A stretch of 64,000 nucleotides of DNA from Streptomyces halobius (GCF_023277745.1 NZ_CP086322.1:7192001-7256000), one strand, 5' to 3'. Positions 35,600 to 43,736 are shown, counted from the first letter of the stretch. The notes: generated from the sequence alone by a model not told the origin. Made by a program: numbers and translations.

Positions 35600-36897
35600 A
35601 GCGCACCCGCCGCACGCAGTTCCGCGATCTCGGGGCCGGTCAGGCCGAGGCCGGCCAGCACCTCGTCGGTGTCCGCACCGTGCGGGCGGCCGGCCCAGCG
35701 GATGGCGCCCGGCGTCTCGGAGAGCCGGAAGAGGACGTTCTGCATCCGTACCGTGCCGAGCTCGTCGTCCGGGACATCGGTGAGCGAGCCGAGCGCCCGG
35801 TACTGCTCGTCCGCCATCACCTCGCGGATGTCGTAGACCGGTGCGATGGCCGCCTCGGCCTTCTCGAAGGCGGCGAGCACATCGGCCCGGTCGTGGCGGG
35901 CGATCCAGCCGCCGACCGCCGCGTCGAGTTCATCGGCGTGCCGGGCCCGCCCGGCGCCGGTCGCGAACCATGGCTCGTCGATCACCTCGGGCCGGCCGAC
36001 CAGCCGCAGCACCCGTTCGGCGACGGACTGGGCCGAGGCGGAGACGGCGACCCAGGAGCCGTCGGCGGTGCGATAGGTGTTGCGCGGCGCGTTGTTGGCG
36101 GAGCGGTTGCCGGTCCGCGGCTGGATATGGCCGAGCTGGTCGTACCAGAGGGGGTGCGGGCCGAGGACGGTCAGCATCGGTTCGATGATCGCCATGTCGA
36201 CGACCTGGCCCCGTCCGGTGGTGTCCCGGCCGCGCAGGGCGGCCAGTACGGCGTACGACGTGGCGAGCGCGGCGATGGCGTCGGCGAGGCCGAACGGCGG
36301 CAGGGTCGGCGGGCCGTCCGGCTCGCCGGTGAGCGCGGCGAACCCGCTCATCGCCTCGGCGAGGGTGCCGAAGCCGGGGCGGCGGGCGTACGGGCCGAAC
36401 TGCCCGAAGCCGGTGACCCGGGTGAGCACCAGCCGCGGGTTGCCGGCGGAGAGCTCCGGCCAGCCCAGGCCCCATCTCTCCAGGGTCCCGGGCCGGAAGT
36501 TCTCGATGACCACATCCGCTTCGGCGGCGAGCCGGAGCAGCACGTCGCGGCCGCCGGGCGTGGACAGATCGAGGGTGATCGTCTTCTTGTTGCGGCCCAG
36601 CAGCTTCCACCACAGGCCGATGCCGTCCTTGGCGGGCCCGTGGCCGCGTGACGGGTCGGGCCGGCGCGGATGCTCCACCTTGATCACCTCGGCGCCGAAG
36701 TCCCCGAGCAGGGTGGCGGCGAGCGGACCGGCGAACAGGGTGGCGAGGTCGAGCACCCGCAGCCTGGTGAGCGGGCCGGCGGCGGGGGTGTCGGAACGGG
36801 GGAGTGCGGATGGGGGTCCCCCCGTGCCCTTGGGGCATGGGGGAGGCTCCGCGGCGGACGGGTCTGCGGACGGGGCGGCGGGGTGTGGGCCGGTCAT
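35596..36897 (-). CDS. CaiB/BaiF family (type III) CoA-transferase
   Basis: 433 aa. Type III CoA-transferase features are LRVLDLATLFAGPLAATLLGDFGAEVIKVE-like opening (from residue ~46), GLWWKLLGRNKKTITLDLS, ADVVIENFRPGTLERWGLGW, and the region FGLADAIAALATSYAVLAAL that should hold the catalytic Asp. It moves CoA between organic acids. The first ~40 residues are Pro/Ala-rich and partly encoded by a G-rich palindromic repeat (36811-36846), so a later start is possible, though ATG 36897 overlaps the upstream stop (ATGA). Paired with a CitE-type lyase. Confidence 0.9.
   Translation of the reverse strand: MTGPHPAAPSADPSAAEPPPCPKGTGGPPSALPRSDTPAAGPLTRLRVLDLATLFAGPLAATLLGDFGAEVIKVEHPRRPDPSRGHGPAKDGIGLWWKLLGRNKKTITLDLSTPGGRDVLLRLAAEADVVIENFRPGTLERWGLGWPELSAGNPRLVLTRVTGFGQFGPYARRPGFGTLAEAMSGFAALTGEPDGPPTLPPFGLADAIAALATSYAVLAALRGRDTTGRGQVVDMAIIEPMLTVLGPHPLWYDQLGHIQPRTGNRSANNAPRNTYRTADGSWVAVSASAQSVAERVLRLVGRPEVIDEPWFATGAGRARHADELDAAVGGWIARHDRADVLAAFEKAEAAIAPVYDIREVMADEQYRALGSLTDVPDDELGTVRMQNVLFRLSETPGAIRWAGRPHGADTDEVLAGLGLTGPEIAELRAAGAL
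36811..36846. repeat. G-rich palindromic repeat inside the CoA-transferase ORF
   Basis: Begins TGGGGGTCCCCCC and ends GGCATGGGGGAGG, with an internal TGCCC-TT-GGGGCA hairpin. It encodes part of the unconserved N-terminus (about residues 17-29). Same family as the elements at 4882, 40637, 41108 and 41677. Confidence 0.65.
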
Positions 36898-38408
36898 GGT
36901 GCGGATGCCTCCAGGGGGTCGGGGCGGCGGTCGGCGGGAACCAGGGCGGCGGTGCGGGCCGCGAGGGTGTCGAAGCCGATGCCGTCCAGTCCGCCGACCG
37001 TGGTGGCGAGCCGGTTGCGCAGCGGCTCCGTCCAGCGGGCGGGGAGCGCGGCGGGGGTGCCGGCGAGCAGTCCGGCGATCGAACCGGCCGTCGCGCCGTT
37101 GGAGTCGGTGTCCCAACCGCCGGACACCGCACGGCAGATGGAGCCGCTGAAGTCACCGTCGGCGTGGGTGAGCGCGGCGGCCACCAGCGCGGCGTTCGGC
37201 ACGGCGTGCACCCAGTGGTGGTGCCCGTAGGCGGTGTGCAGTCGGTCGACGACGGCCGCGAATCCCGCCGCCGTGCCCGTCGGCTCGTCGCGTGCCGCCC
37301 TGATGCCGAAGCGGACGGCCCGCGCCAGCCGGGACCGCCCGGGGATCACCGCGAGCCCGGCTCGCAGCGCGCTGCGCACCCCCGCGCTGCGGGCTGCCGC
37401 CCTGCCGCCCGCCGCCGTGCCGCCCGCCGCCGTGCCGCCCGCCGCCGTGGCGACGGCGGCCGCCGCGAACATCGCCCCGTACACCCCGTTCGCGGTGTGG
37501 CTGAGAGTGGCGTCCCGCCAGGCCGCGGCGGCCGCGGCCACCGGGTCGCCGGGATGGGTCCAGCCGAAGATGTCCGCGCGGATCTGCGCGCCGATCCACT
37601 CCCGGAACGGGTTGCGGTGGCGGGCGGTGTGCGGCGGCTCGATGCCGTCGAGGAGATTGCGGTACGCGAGGCGCTCCGCGGTGAACGTCCGGCCGGCCGG
37701 CAGCTCGTCCAGCCACAGCCGCGCCACGTCGGCGGTGCGGAAGTCGTGCCCGTGGCGTTCGAGGAGCAGCAGGCCGAGGAGGGGGTAGTTGAGGTCGTCG
37801 TCCTCGGGCATCCCGTCGATGTTCTCGGCGAGCGAGGTGGCCCGGCTGCGGCGGTTCCAGGGGTGCCGCGCGGCCACCGCCCGGTCCAGGCCGAGTTCGG
37901 TGAACCAGGAGATCAGCGGCCAGTTACCGGTCGAGCGGGCGAGCGCCCGGATGCCGCTGAGCGGCAGCTTCTCGACGGGCTTGCCGAGCAGACAGCCGGC
38001 CGCCCGCCCGACCCAGCCGGCCTCCAGCCGGGCGGTCAGCGCGGCCGCGCCGGGGCAGGGGGTGCTACGGAGCGCCGGGCTCGCGGCGTCCTCGCGTGCC
38101 GCCTCGATCGCCGCCAGGTCGGTGGGCTCGTCGGCTTCCAACGGGCAGGGCAGCAGGGCGAGTTCGTCGAGCAGCTGCCCGGCGAGTGCGCGCAGCGACG
38201 GGTCCGCGGGCGCCGGGGAGGCGCCCGCCCGCCCGGGTGCCGGGGCCCCGCCCGCCGCTCGCCACCGGTGCGCGATCCCGGCGGCGTCCCGGCCGTCCTC
38301 GGCCGCCTGCCGCAGCTCGTGCCCGATGAGGTCCTCGGGCTGCACCCAGGTCAGGCGCAGGGGGCGGGGCCGCGCCGACGCGGCGGCGTGTACTGCGGTG
38401 GCGGTCAC
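36894..38408 (-). CDS. ADP-ribosylglycohydrolase paralogue 4 (N-terminally extended)
   Basis: 504 aa. A ~125-residue N-terminal extension with no clear motif precedes an ADP-ribosylglycohydrolase fold (WVGRAAGCLLGKPVEKLPLSG). The usual TDDT metal motif is replaced by MPEDDDLNYPLLG, and the C-terminal metal motif is intact as GGWDTDSNGATAGSIAGLLAG. The HTANGVYGAMF helix is present. A repeated Gly-Gly-Thr-Ala-Ala stretch (15-bp DNA repeats near 37405-37450) sits in a loop. Related enzymes split N-glycosidic ADP-ribose bonds; the true substrate is unknown. GTG 38408 overlaps the preceding stop. Confidence 0.85.
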   Translation of the reverse strand: MTATAVHAAASARPRPLRLTWVQPEDLIGHELRQAAEDGRDAAGIAHRWRAAGGAPAPGRAGASPAPADPSLRALAGQLLDELALLPCPLEADEPTDLAAIEAAREDAASPALRSTPCPGAAALTARLEAGWVGRAAGCLLGKPVEKLPLSGIRALARSTGNWPLISWFTELGLDRAVAARHPWNRRSRATSLAENIDGMPEDDDLNYPLLGLLLLERHGHDFRTADVARLWLDELPAGRTFTAERLAYRNLLDGIEPPHTARHRNPFREWIGAQIRADIFGWTHPGDPVAAAAAAWRDATLSHTANGVYGAMFAAAAVATAAGGTAAGGTAAGGRAAARSAGVRSALRAGLAVIPGRSRLARAVRFGIRAARDEPTGTAAGFAAVVDRLHTAYGHHHWVHAVPNAALVAAALTHADGDFSGSICRAVSGGWDTDSNGATAGSIAGLLAGTPAALPARWTEPLRNRLATTVGGLDGIGFDTLAARTAALVPADRRPDPLEASAP

Positions 38409-39598
38409 CGCACGCTCCCCGCGATGGCCGCGAAGGCCCGTTCATGCGCGCTGCGGCGGGCCCGGTCGCGGCTGAAGATCTCCCGGGTGACCTTGGCCAG
38501 CGCCGCCGCGGGGGCGTGCAGGTCGAGGCGGCTGGCCCGGGCGACCTCCGTGCTCCACTCGTCCGGCACGGCCGACGCCCCGCGCAGCGCGCCGACCAGC
38601 GCCCCGCTCATCGTGGCGATCGAATCGCAGTCCCGCCCGTAGTTGACCGACCCGAGGACGGTGGTACGGAAGTCGCCGCCGCCGACGAGCAACATGCCCA
38701 GGGCGACCGGGAGTTCCTCGATGGCGTGCAGCCGGGACGGGCGGCGCGCGCCCAGCGACGGGTTGCGGTAGTCCGGGCCCACCGTGTCGAAGGGGATCAC
38801 GGCCTCCCGCAGCGGCGTCAGCGCGGACTCGAAGTCGCGGTGTGGCGTGGCGGCTTCGCAGACCGCCTCGATCGCGGCGCGGGTGCCGTCCTTGGCGAGC
38901 CGGAGCGCGCTGTCGACGACGGAGGCGGGGGTGGCGTCCGGTGCGCACGCGGCGGCCACCGCGGCCGCGAAGACGCCCGCCGCCTCCCGGCCGTACGAGG
39001 ACTGATGGGCCCCCGCGATGTCCAGCGCCTCCCGGTAGGCCCGGTCCGGATGGGCGGCGTTGACGATGCCGACCGGCGCCATGTACATCGCCGCCCCGCA
39101 GTTGACGATGTTGCCGACGCCCGCCTCCCGTGGGTCGGCGTGCCCGTAGTGCAGCCGCGCCACGATCCACTTCTCGGCCAGGAAGATCCGCTGCAGCGGC
39201 AGCGCCTCGGTCTCCAGCTCGGGGATCCAGCGGGGGGTGCCGATCAGGTCGGGTACGAGATGGTCGGCGACGTCGTAGGCGTCGAGGTGGTCGCGGACCT
39301 TCTCGTAGACCCGGACCAGCGCGTGCGTCATGAGGGTGTCGTCGGTGACATGGCCGTCGCCCTTGTGGTACGGCGCGATCGGGCGTGCGGTGCGCCAGTC
39401 GTCGTGGAACGGGCCGACGATGCCGGTGACCCGGCCGCCGTGCCGCGCCACGATCTGCTGCGGGGTCCAGCCCTCGACGGGCCCGCCGAGCGCGTCGCCG
39501 ACGGCGGCGCCGGCCAGGCACCCGGCGGCCCGGTCCTCCAGGGTCGGTGAGGGGGTGTCCGGCGCGGCCGGGGTGCGGGAGGGGAGCGTCGAGGTCAT
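38405..39598 (-). CDS. ADP-ribosylglycohydrolase paralogue 3
   Basis: 397 aa and the most canonical of the four along with paralogue 1. It shows DRAAGCLAGAAVGDALGGPVEG, the metal motif GHVTDDTLMTHALV, and the second metal motif NYGRDCDSIATMSGALVGAL (Asp-X-Asp-Ser). A mid-protein insertion, YMAPVGIVNAAHPDRAYREA, resembles the DraG/MavL-type group. ATG 39598 overlaps the upstream stop (ATGA) and its own stop overlaps the next GTG, so translation is coupled. Mg-dependent hydrolase in the cytoplasm; substrate not known. Confidence 0.9.
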   Translation of the reverse strand: MTSTLPSRTPAAPDTPSPTLEDRAAGCLAGAAVGDALGGPVEGWTPQQIVARHGGRVTGIVGPFHDDWRTARPIAPYHKGDGHVTDDTLMTHALVRVYEKVRDHLDAYDVADHLVPDLIGTPRWIPELETEALPLQRIFLAEKWIVARLHYGHADPREAGVGNIVNCGAAMYMAPVGIVNAAHPDRAYREALDIAGAHQSSYGREAAGVFAAAVAAACAPDATPASVVDSALRLAKDGTRAAIEAVCEAATPHRDFESALTPLREAVIPFDTVGPDYRNPSLGARRPSRLHAIEELPVALGMLLVGGGDFRTTVLGSVNYGRDCDSIATMSGALVGALRGASAVPDEWSTEVARASRLDLHAPAAALAKVTREIFSRDRARRSAHERAFAAIAGSVR

Positions 39599-41043
39599 GT
39601 GCGCAGGAGTCCTTCCGATGGGTTGGGGGGCGGGGGAGGAGATGCGTTGGGGGATGGAGGAGGCGTGCCGGCCGGTGGGGGAGAAGAGGCGCCGGCCGGT
39701 GGGGGAGCGGTGGCCGGGGCGCCGCCCTCGGCGGCGGGGAGCGGGCGGGGCTCCGGGGCGGTCGGTTCCGTACCGGCGAGCCGGCCCGCCAGTTCGACGA
39801 GATCGGTGCCGGCGAGCCGGGGCAGCGCGCAGCCGGAGAGCACCCGGCAGGCGTCGCGCCAGGTCCGGGGCAGGGCGCGGGTGCCGCCGAGCGCGCCGGT
39901 CAGCGCCCCGGCCAGGGCGGGCGCGGAGTCGGCGACCCGGGACAGGCAGGCGGCGGCCGGCACCGCCTCGGCGACCAGTCCGTCCGACGCGACGGCGAGG
40001 GCCAGCGCGACGGGGACGGTCTCGGCCGCGGCGATGCCGTAGCTGTAGACGTGGTCGACGATCTCGTGCTCCAGCACCGGCACCAGCGCGAAGGCATGGC
40101 CCGGACGGCCGGCCCGGCCGGCGGCGGTGCGGGCGAGCCGGACCGCGTGCAGTGCGTTGCGGCGGATCTCGGTGCCCTCGGGGAGCTGCTCCAGCGCGGT
40201 GTCCACACAGTCGCCGGCCGTCGCGCCGCCGAACGCGGCCGCCACCGCCGCGGCCATCGCGCGGGCGCCGTACACCCCGTCGCCGTCCTGTGTGTAGCGC
40301 GCGTCGTACTCGGCCAGCGAGGCCGCCGCCGACGGGTCGCCCGGGTGCACGACGGCGAGGACGGCGGCCCGTACGCAGGCCGCGTCGTCGAAGAAGTGCG
40401 GGTTGTCGTGGCCGGTGGCGGGCGGCCGCAGCCCGGTTGCGAGATTGCCCAGCCCGGCCCGTACGGAGATCCGGGCGCGCAGCGGCAGCACCGCGGACTC
40501 CACTTCCGGCGCCCGGTCGGCGGCCGCGGCGACCTCGCTCGCCAGCGCGTTCCAGGCGAGGTCGAGGGCGGCGCGGATCCGGCGGCCCCGGCCGAGGTCC
40601 TGCCTCTCCGACCGTTGTGGATCCGCCTGCGGCGTCTGGGGGTACCTCCCGGCGTGAGCCGGGGGAGCGCCGCAACCCGCGGGGGCCGGGGAGGCAGGGC
40701 CTCGGTCGCCGAGCTGTGCCCCGGCCGCGGTGAGCACCGATTCGGCGGTGAAGGCGGCCCATTCGGCGTCGTCGGAGGGGCCCAGCCGCAGCGGCTCGGG
40801 CGGCTGGTTGAGGGCGATCGGGACGGGCAGCGTCGTGGTGGCGTTCTGCTCGGCGAAGGTGTCCAGCTCGCGGGTCAGCCGCCGGGTCCACTCGGGCATC
40901 CGTGCCGCCCGGTGCCGCGCCGCGGGCCATCCGGCGGCGTCACCGGAGGCCAGCCCGAGCAGCAGCCCTTCGATACGGTCACGGGCACGGGCGGCTGCGG
41001 CCGGGTCCGCCGCGGCCGCGGGGCAGGGACGTTCGCGGCTCAT
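39595..41043 (-). CDS. ADP-ribosylglycohydrolase paralogue 2, degenerate metal site
   Basis: 482 aa from ATG 41043. The opening DRIEGLLLGLASGDAAGWPA is typical, but the first metal motif is LGPSDDAEW instead of TDDT, and at the second site the usual Asp-X-Asp-Thr aligns with RVADSAPALAGAL, so the first Asp is lost. RYTQDGDGVYGARAMAA is kept. The middle carries a repeat-derived stretch (GAPPAHAGRYPQTPQ) and the last ~60 residues are Pro/Ala/Ser-rich. It may be a non-catalytic partner or act on another glycoside. Its stop overlaps the next ATG; 127 nt separate it from paralogue 1. Confidence 0.82.
   Translation of the reverse strand: MSRERPCPAAAADPAAAARARDRIEGLLLGLASGDAAGWPAARHRAARMPEWTRRLTRELDTFAEQNATTTLPVPIALNQPPEPLRLGPSDDAEWAAFTAESVLTAAGAQLGDRGPASPAPAGCGAPPAHAGRYPQTPQADPQRSERQDLGRGRRIRAALDLAWNALASEVAAAADRAPEVESAVLPLRARISVRAGLGNLATGLRPPATGHDNPHFFDDAACVRAAVLAVVHPGDPSAAASLAEYDARYTQDGDGVYGARAMAAAVAAAFGGATAGDCVDTALEQLPEGTEIRRNALHAVRLARTAAGRAGRPGHAFALVPVLEHEIVDHVYSYGIAAAETVPVALALAVASDGLVAEAVPAAACLSRVADSAPALAGALTGALGGTRALPRTWRDACRVLSGCALPRLAGTDLVELAGRLAGTEPTAPEPRPLPAAEGGAPATAPPPAGASSPPPAGTPPPSPNASPPPPPNPSEGLLRT
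40637..40667. repeat. G-rich palindromic repeat inside ADP-ribosylglycohydrolase 2
   Basis: Runs TGGGGGTACCTCCC ... AGCCGGGGGAG and differs from the intergenic copy at 41108 at only a few positions. It lies in frame and encodes part of residues ~126-136, which look like an inserted Gly/Pro/Ala loop. Confidence 0.65.
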
Positions 41044-41107
41044 GCCGAACCCTCGCTCCGCTCGGCCTCGCATTCGCGAGGCGCGCACCTTTCCATGATT
41101 CTCCCCC

Positions 41108-41158
41108 TGGGGGCACCTCCCCGCGGTAGCCGGGGGACTCCGGCCGGGGGGACCCCCA
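41108..41158. repeat. Composite G-rich palindromic repeat between paralogues 1 and 2
   Basis: First half TGGGGGCACCTCCCC ... AGCCGGGGGA (like 40637); second half, inverted, CCGGGGGGACCCCCAT (reverse complement of the 36811/41698 start). It fills most of the 127-nt gap and may be an internal attenuator of the operon. Confidence 0.65.
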
Positions 41159-41170
41159 TGCCGTGCTCGC

Positions 41171-42376
41171 TCATCCGCCGACCGCCTCCACCGGCCCCGG
41201 CGGGCCCGCCGCACCCGCTTCCCCCGGTGCCAGCAGTTCCGCGATGTCCAGTACGTGGTAGCCCGCCATAGACGGCAGACAGCTGCCGCGGGCCGGGCCG
41301 ATGGCGGCGCCCCAGGGCTCCGGGATCGCGGCGGCGCCGGCCAGCGCCCCGGCCAGCGCCCCGGCGACCGCCGCCGTGGTGTCGGCGTCCCGGCCCATGT
41401 TGACCGCGGTCAGCACCGACCCGGTGAAGTCGCCACGGGCCGCGGCGAACGCCCCGAAGGCGAGGCCGACGGCTTCGGGCGCCAGGTCCGTCCAGGGATA
41501 GCCGCCGACGACGACGGCGGAGCGTACCGCGCGTTCGGTGCCGAGCTGGGTGATGCCCGGATCGTGCCGGGAGCGCTGGGCGGCGCCGACCGCACGCCGC
41601 AGCGAGCGGGCGGTCCAGGAGTCCTCCGGGACGACGGAGAGCGCGGCGGCGATCACGGTGTTCACCGCGTCGACGATGGGGGTCCTCCCCGGACCGATGG
41701 GGGTCCCCCCGGTCGAACCGAGTGGTGACCGGGGGAGGAGTGGAGACCGGGGGACTGTCGGAGGTCCTTGGGGGAGGGCGACCATCGCGGTGGCGACCCC
41801 GGCGGCGACCGCCCGGCCGCCGTAGATGCCCTCGCCGTCGTGGCTGACCGTGCCGTCGATGGCGACCAGCCGGGCGGCCTCGGCGGGCCGTCCGGCGGCG
41901 AACACCCCGAACGGCGCGGCGCGCATCGCCAGGCCGTCGCTCCAGGCGTGCCGGTGCTGCGCCGAGATGGGGGCGGCGAGGCCGCGGCGCAGATTCTCCA
42001 GGGTGCCGCGCTCGCTGAACCCGGCGCCGCGGAACGGCCCCTCGTCGCGGTCCGCGATCCACTGGTGCCAGGCGGTCTCGACATGGGCGACGGTCAGCGC
42101 CGAGCCGTGCCTGGCGAGCAGCAGCCCGGAGAAGATCGCGTACTCGGTGTCGTCGGTGCCGGCCGGATCGTCCTCGACATACCCCTCGATCCGGCCCCAG
42201 CGGTGCCGGATCTGGGAGGGCTTCATATTCTCCGCGGGTGCCCCGAGCGCGTCACCGACCGCGAGCCCGAGCATCGCGCCCCGGGCCCGGTCGCGGAGCG
42301 CGCCGGCGACGGTACCGGGGGCACCGTCGCCACCGCCGTCGGCGGCGGGCCGCGCCGCGCGCTCCGGTGCGCTCAT
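41171..42376 (-). CDS. ADP-ribosylglycohydrolase paralogue 1
   Basis: 401 aa; first gene of the operon. Both metal sites are intact: DRARGAMLGLAVGDALGAPAE, then PAGTDDTEYAIFSGLLLARHG, VSHDGEGIYGGRAVAAGVA, and NMGRDADTTAAVAGALAGAL. Residues ~201-234 are a Pro/Gly/Thr-rich insertion encoded by palindromic repeats (41677-41776). ATG 42376 was preferred to GTG 42484 because AAGGG lies upstream and the longer frame is low-complexity. Expected to remove ADP-ribose or a related group from protein or nucleic acid; substrate unknown. Confidence 0.9.
   Translation of the reverse strand: MSAPERAARPAADGGGDGAPGTVAGALRDRARGAMLGLAVGDALGAPAENMKPSQIRHRWGRIEGYVEDDPAGTDDTEYAIFSGLLLARHGSALTVAHVETAWHQWIADRDEGPFRGAGFSERGTLENLRRGLAAPISAQHRHAWSDGLAMRAAPFGVFAAGRPAEAARLVAIDGTVSHDGEGIYGGRAVAAGVATAMVALPQGPPTVPRSPLLPRSPLGSTGGTPIGPGRTPIVDAVNTVIAAALSVVPEDSWTARSLRRAVGAAQRSRHDPGITQLGTERAVRSAVVVGGYPWTDLAPEAVGLAFGAFAAARGDFTGSVLTAVNMGRDADTTAAVAGALAGALAGAAAIPEPWGAAIGPARGSCLPSMAGYHVLDIAELLAPGEAGAAGPPGPVEAVGG
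41677..41776. repeat. Cluster of G-rich palindromic repeats inside ADP-ribosylglycohydrolase 1
   Basis: Contains TGGGGGTCCTCCCCGG, TGGGGGTCCCCCCGG, GACCGGGGGAGGAG, GACCGGGGGAC and TTGGGGGAGG within 100 bp, arranged as nested inverted repeats. The reading frame stays open across it. Confidence 0.7.
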
Positions 42377-42706
42377 GGTGGGCGCCCTTCTGTCCGTCGG
42401 TGTCGGCCGTGTGGTTCGCACCCCCCGCGCCGGTATCCGTCCCACGCCGGGCCCCGCTCTCCCTCCCGGATTCGGCAGGGTCACCCGGTCGACTCCTCCG
42501 GGAGGCGTCCGACGTCGCCCCAGGACCCCGCCGAGACGGCGTGTGTCTCAGATCACAGATCATCGTGCTCCGTAAAGCCGCAGGTCAGAGCGGTAAGTAC
42601 GGCCTTCCTTGCTAGCGCGGAGGGTGAATTCGCGCATAGCTTCGAGGTGTTCCAGGGGGAAGTGCCGTCATCGGCCCACACCTCGCTGAAGGGAGTAGGT
42701 CCAGAA
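42377..42706. promoter_or_regulatory. 330-bp divergent promoter region (ADP-ribosylglycohydrolase operon / VIT transporter)
   Basis: No gene seen. A TGTGT-CTCAGA-TCACA motif at 42542-42557 resembles a CRP-type site (one mismatch). The right half is AT-richer (GGTAAGTACGG, GAATTCGCGCATAGCTT), as expected for the transporter promoter. The ADP-ribosylglycohydrolase operon start must lie in the left half; no convincing -10 was found there. Confidence 0.4.
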
Positions 42707-43447
42707 ATGTCGGTCATGGAGATCATGGACGCCACGGCGCCGACGCATGTCGCCCACCGTGACAACCACACCCACCGCGATGTGAACGGCGGCTGGCTGC
42801 GCCCCGCCGTCTTCGGCGCGATGGACGGCCTGGTCTCGAATCTCGCCCTGATGACGGGTGTGGCCGGCGGCTCGCTGCCGCCGCAGGCGATCGTGCTCAC
42901 CGGTCTCGCGGGGCTGGCCGCCGGCGCCTTCTCCATGGCCGCGGGGGAGTACACCTCGGTCGCCTCGCAACGTGAACTGGTCCTCGCCGAGCTGGCCGTC
43001 GAACGGGCCGAGCTGCGCAAGCACCCCAAGGACGAACTGGACGAGCTGGCGGCCCTCTACACGTCCCGTGGCGTGGACCCGAAGCTCGCCCGGCAGGTCG
43101 CGGAACAGCTCTCCGAGGACCCCGAGCAGGCGCTGGAAATACACGCCCGCGAGGAATTGGGAATTGACCCGTCCGACCTTCCATCCCCCACTGTCGCCGC
43201 CATTTCCTCCTTCGGTTCATTCGCTCTGGGCGCGCTTCTGCCTGTTCTTCCTTACCTGTTGGGCGCGACGGCCATCTGGCCGGCGGTGCTGCTCGCACTG
43301 CTCGGACTCTTTGCGTGCGGGGCGGTTGTGGCCCGTGTGACGGCCCGCTCCTGGTGGTTCAGCGGACTGCGCCAACTGGCCCTGGGCGGTGCCGCCGCCG
43401 GTGTGACGTATGCCCTGGGAGCGCTCTTCGGAGTCGTCGTAGGGTGA
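42707..43447 (+). CDS. VIT1/CCC1 family iron/manganese transporter
   Basis: 246 aa, metal exporter family (Fe2+/Mn2+). It shows GGWLRPAVFGAMDGLVSNLALMTG-like first helix and GLAGLAAGAFSMAAGEYTSVASQRE, the diagnostic second helix with its Glu; a charged cytoplasmic segment rich in Glu (ELAVERAELRKHPKDELDELA) is the presumed metal-sensing helix pair. Three more helices follow to the C-terminus. His residues near the start (HRDNHTHRD) may bind metal. ATG 42707 follows AGGGAG at ~12 nt; ATG 42716 is an alternative. Monocistronic. Confidence 0.9.
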   Translation: MSVMEIMDATAPTHVAHRDNHTHRDVNGGWLRPAVFGAMDGLVSNLALMTGVAGGSLPPQAIVLTGLAGLAAGAFSMAAGEYTSVASQRELVLAELAVERAELRKHPKDELDELAALYTSRGVDPKLARQVAEQLSEDPEQALEIHAREELGIDPSDLPSPTVAAISSFGSFALGALLPVLPYLLGATAIWPAVLLALLGLFACGAVVARVTARSWWFSGLRQLALGGAAAGVTYALGALFGVVVG

Positions 43448-43657
43448 TGCGCCATGCGAGTGACCACATAATTAACGTGTTACTCGACGGTTTCGGTTTG
43501 TTGACGGCTGGGCATAAGGCCGAAGCGTCGCGGGCAACGTCGCCTGGCGATCGCCGCTTGTGGGATGGCATTGTCCGTCCGCGTCCTTGAATCACCGCCC
43601 CGAGCGGTGTCCGCATGATGGAAGGCTCTATCCACTTTTTGGGAGTCGGGCCATCCT

Positions 43658-43673
43658 GTAACCTGCACGAAAA
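43658..43673 (+). promoter_or_regulatory. GlnR-like half-site pair upstream of gltB
   Basis: GTAAC-CTGCAC-GAAAA matches the actinobacterial GlnR pattern gTnAc-n6-GaAAc at 9 of 10 defined positions. It overlaps a candidate -10 (TAACCT, 43659-43664), so binding would block that promoter. A weaker GTTAC-n6-GTTTC lies at 43479-43494. Confidence 0.4.
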
Positions 43674-43685
43674 TTTCGCGGAGGG

Positions 43686-43728
43686 CCAACGTCGTCCCTC
43701 GGCCATGCCTATGCCACGACGACGTTGG
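43686..43728 (+). promoter_or_regulatory. Hairpin next to the gltB ribosome site
   Basis: CCAACGTCGT (43686-43695) pairs perfectly with ACGACGTTGG (43719-43728); the 23-nt loop is CCTCGGCCATGCCTATG-like. The right arm ends inside the GGGAG ribosome site (43727-43731) 8 nt before ATG 43737, so folding would hide it. It could be a translational switch or protein site. Confidence 0.5.
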
Positions 43729-43736
43729 GAGAGCCG

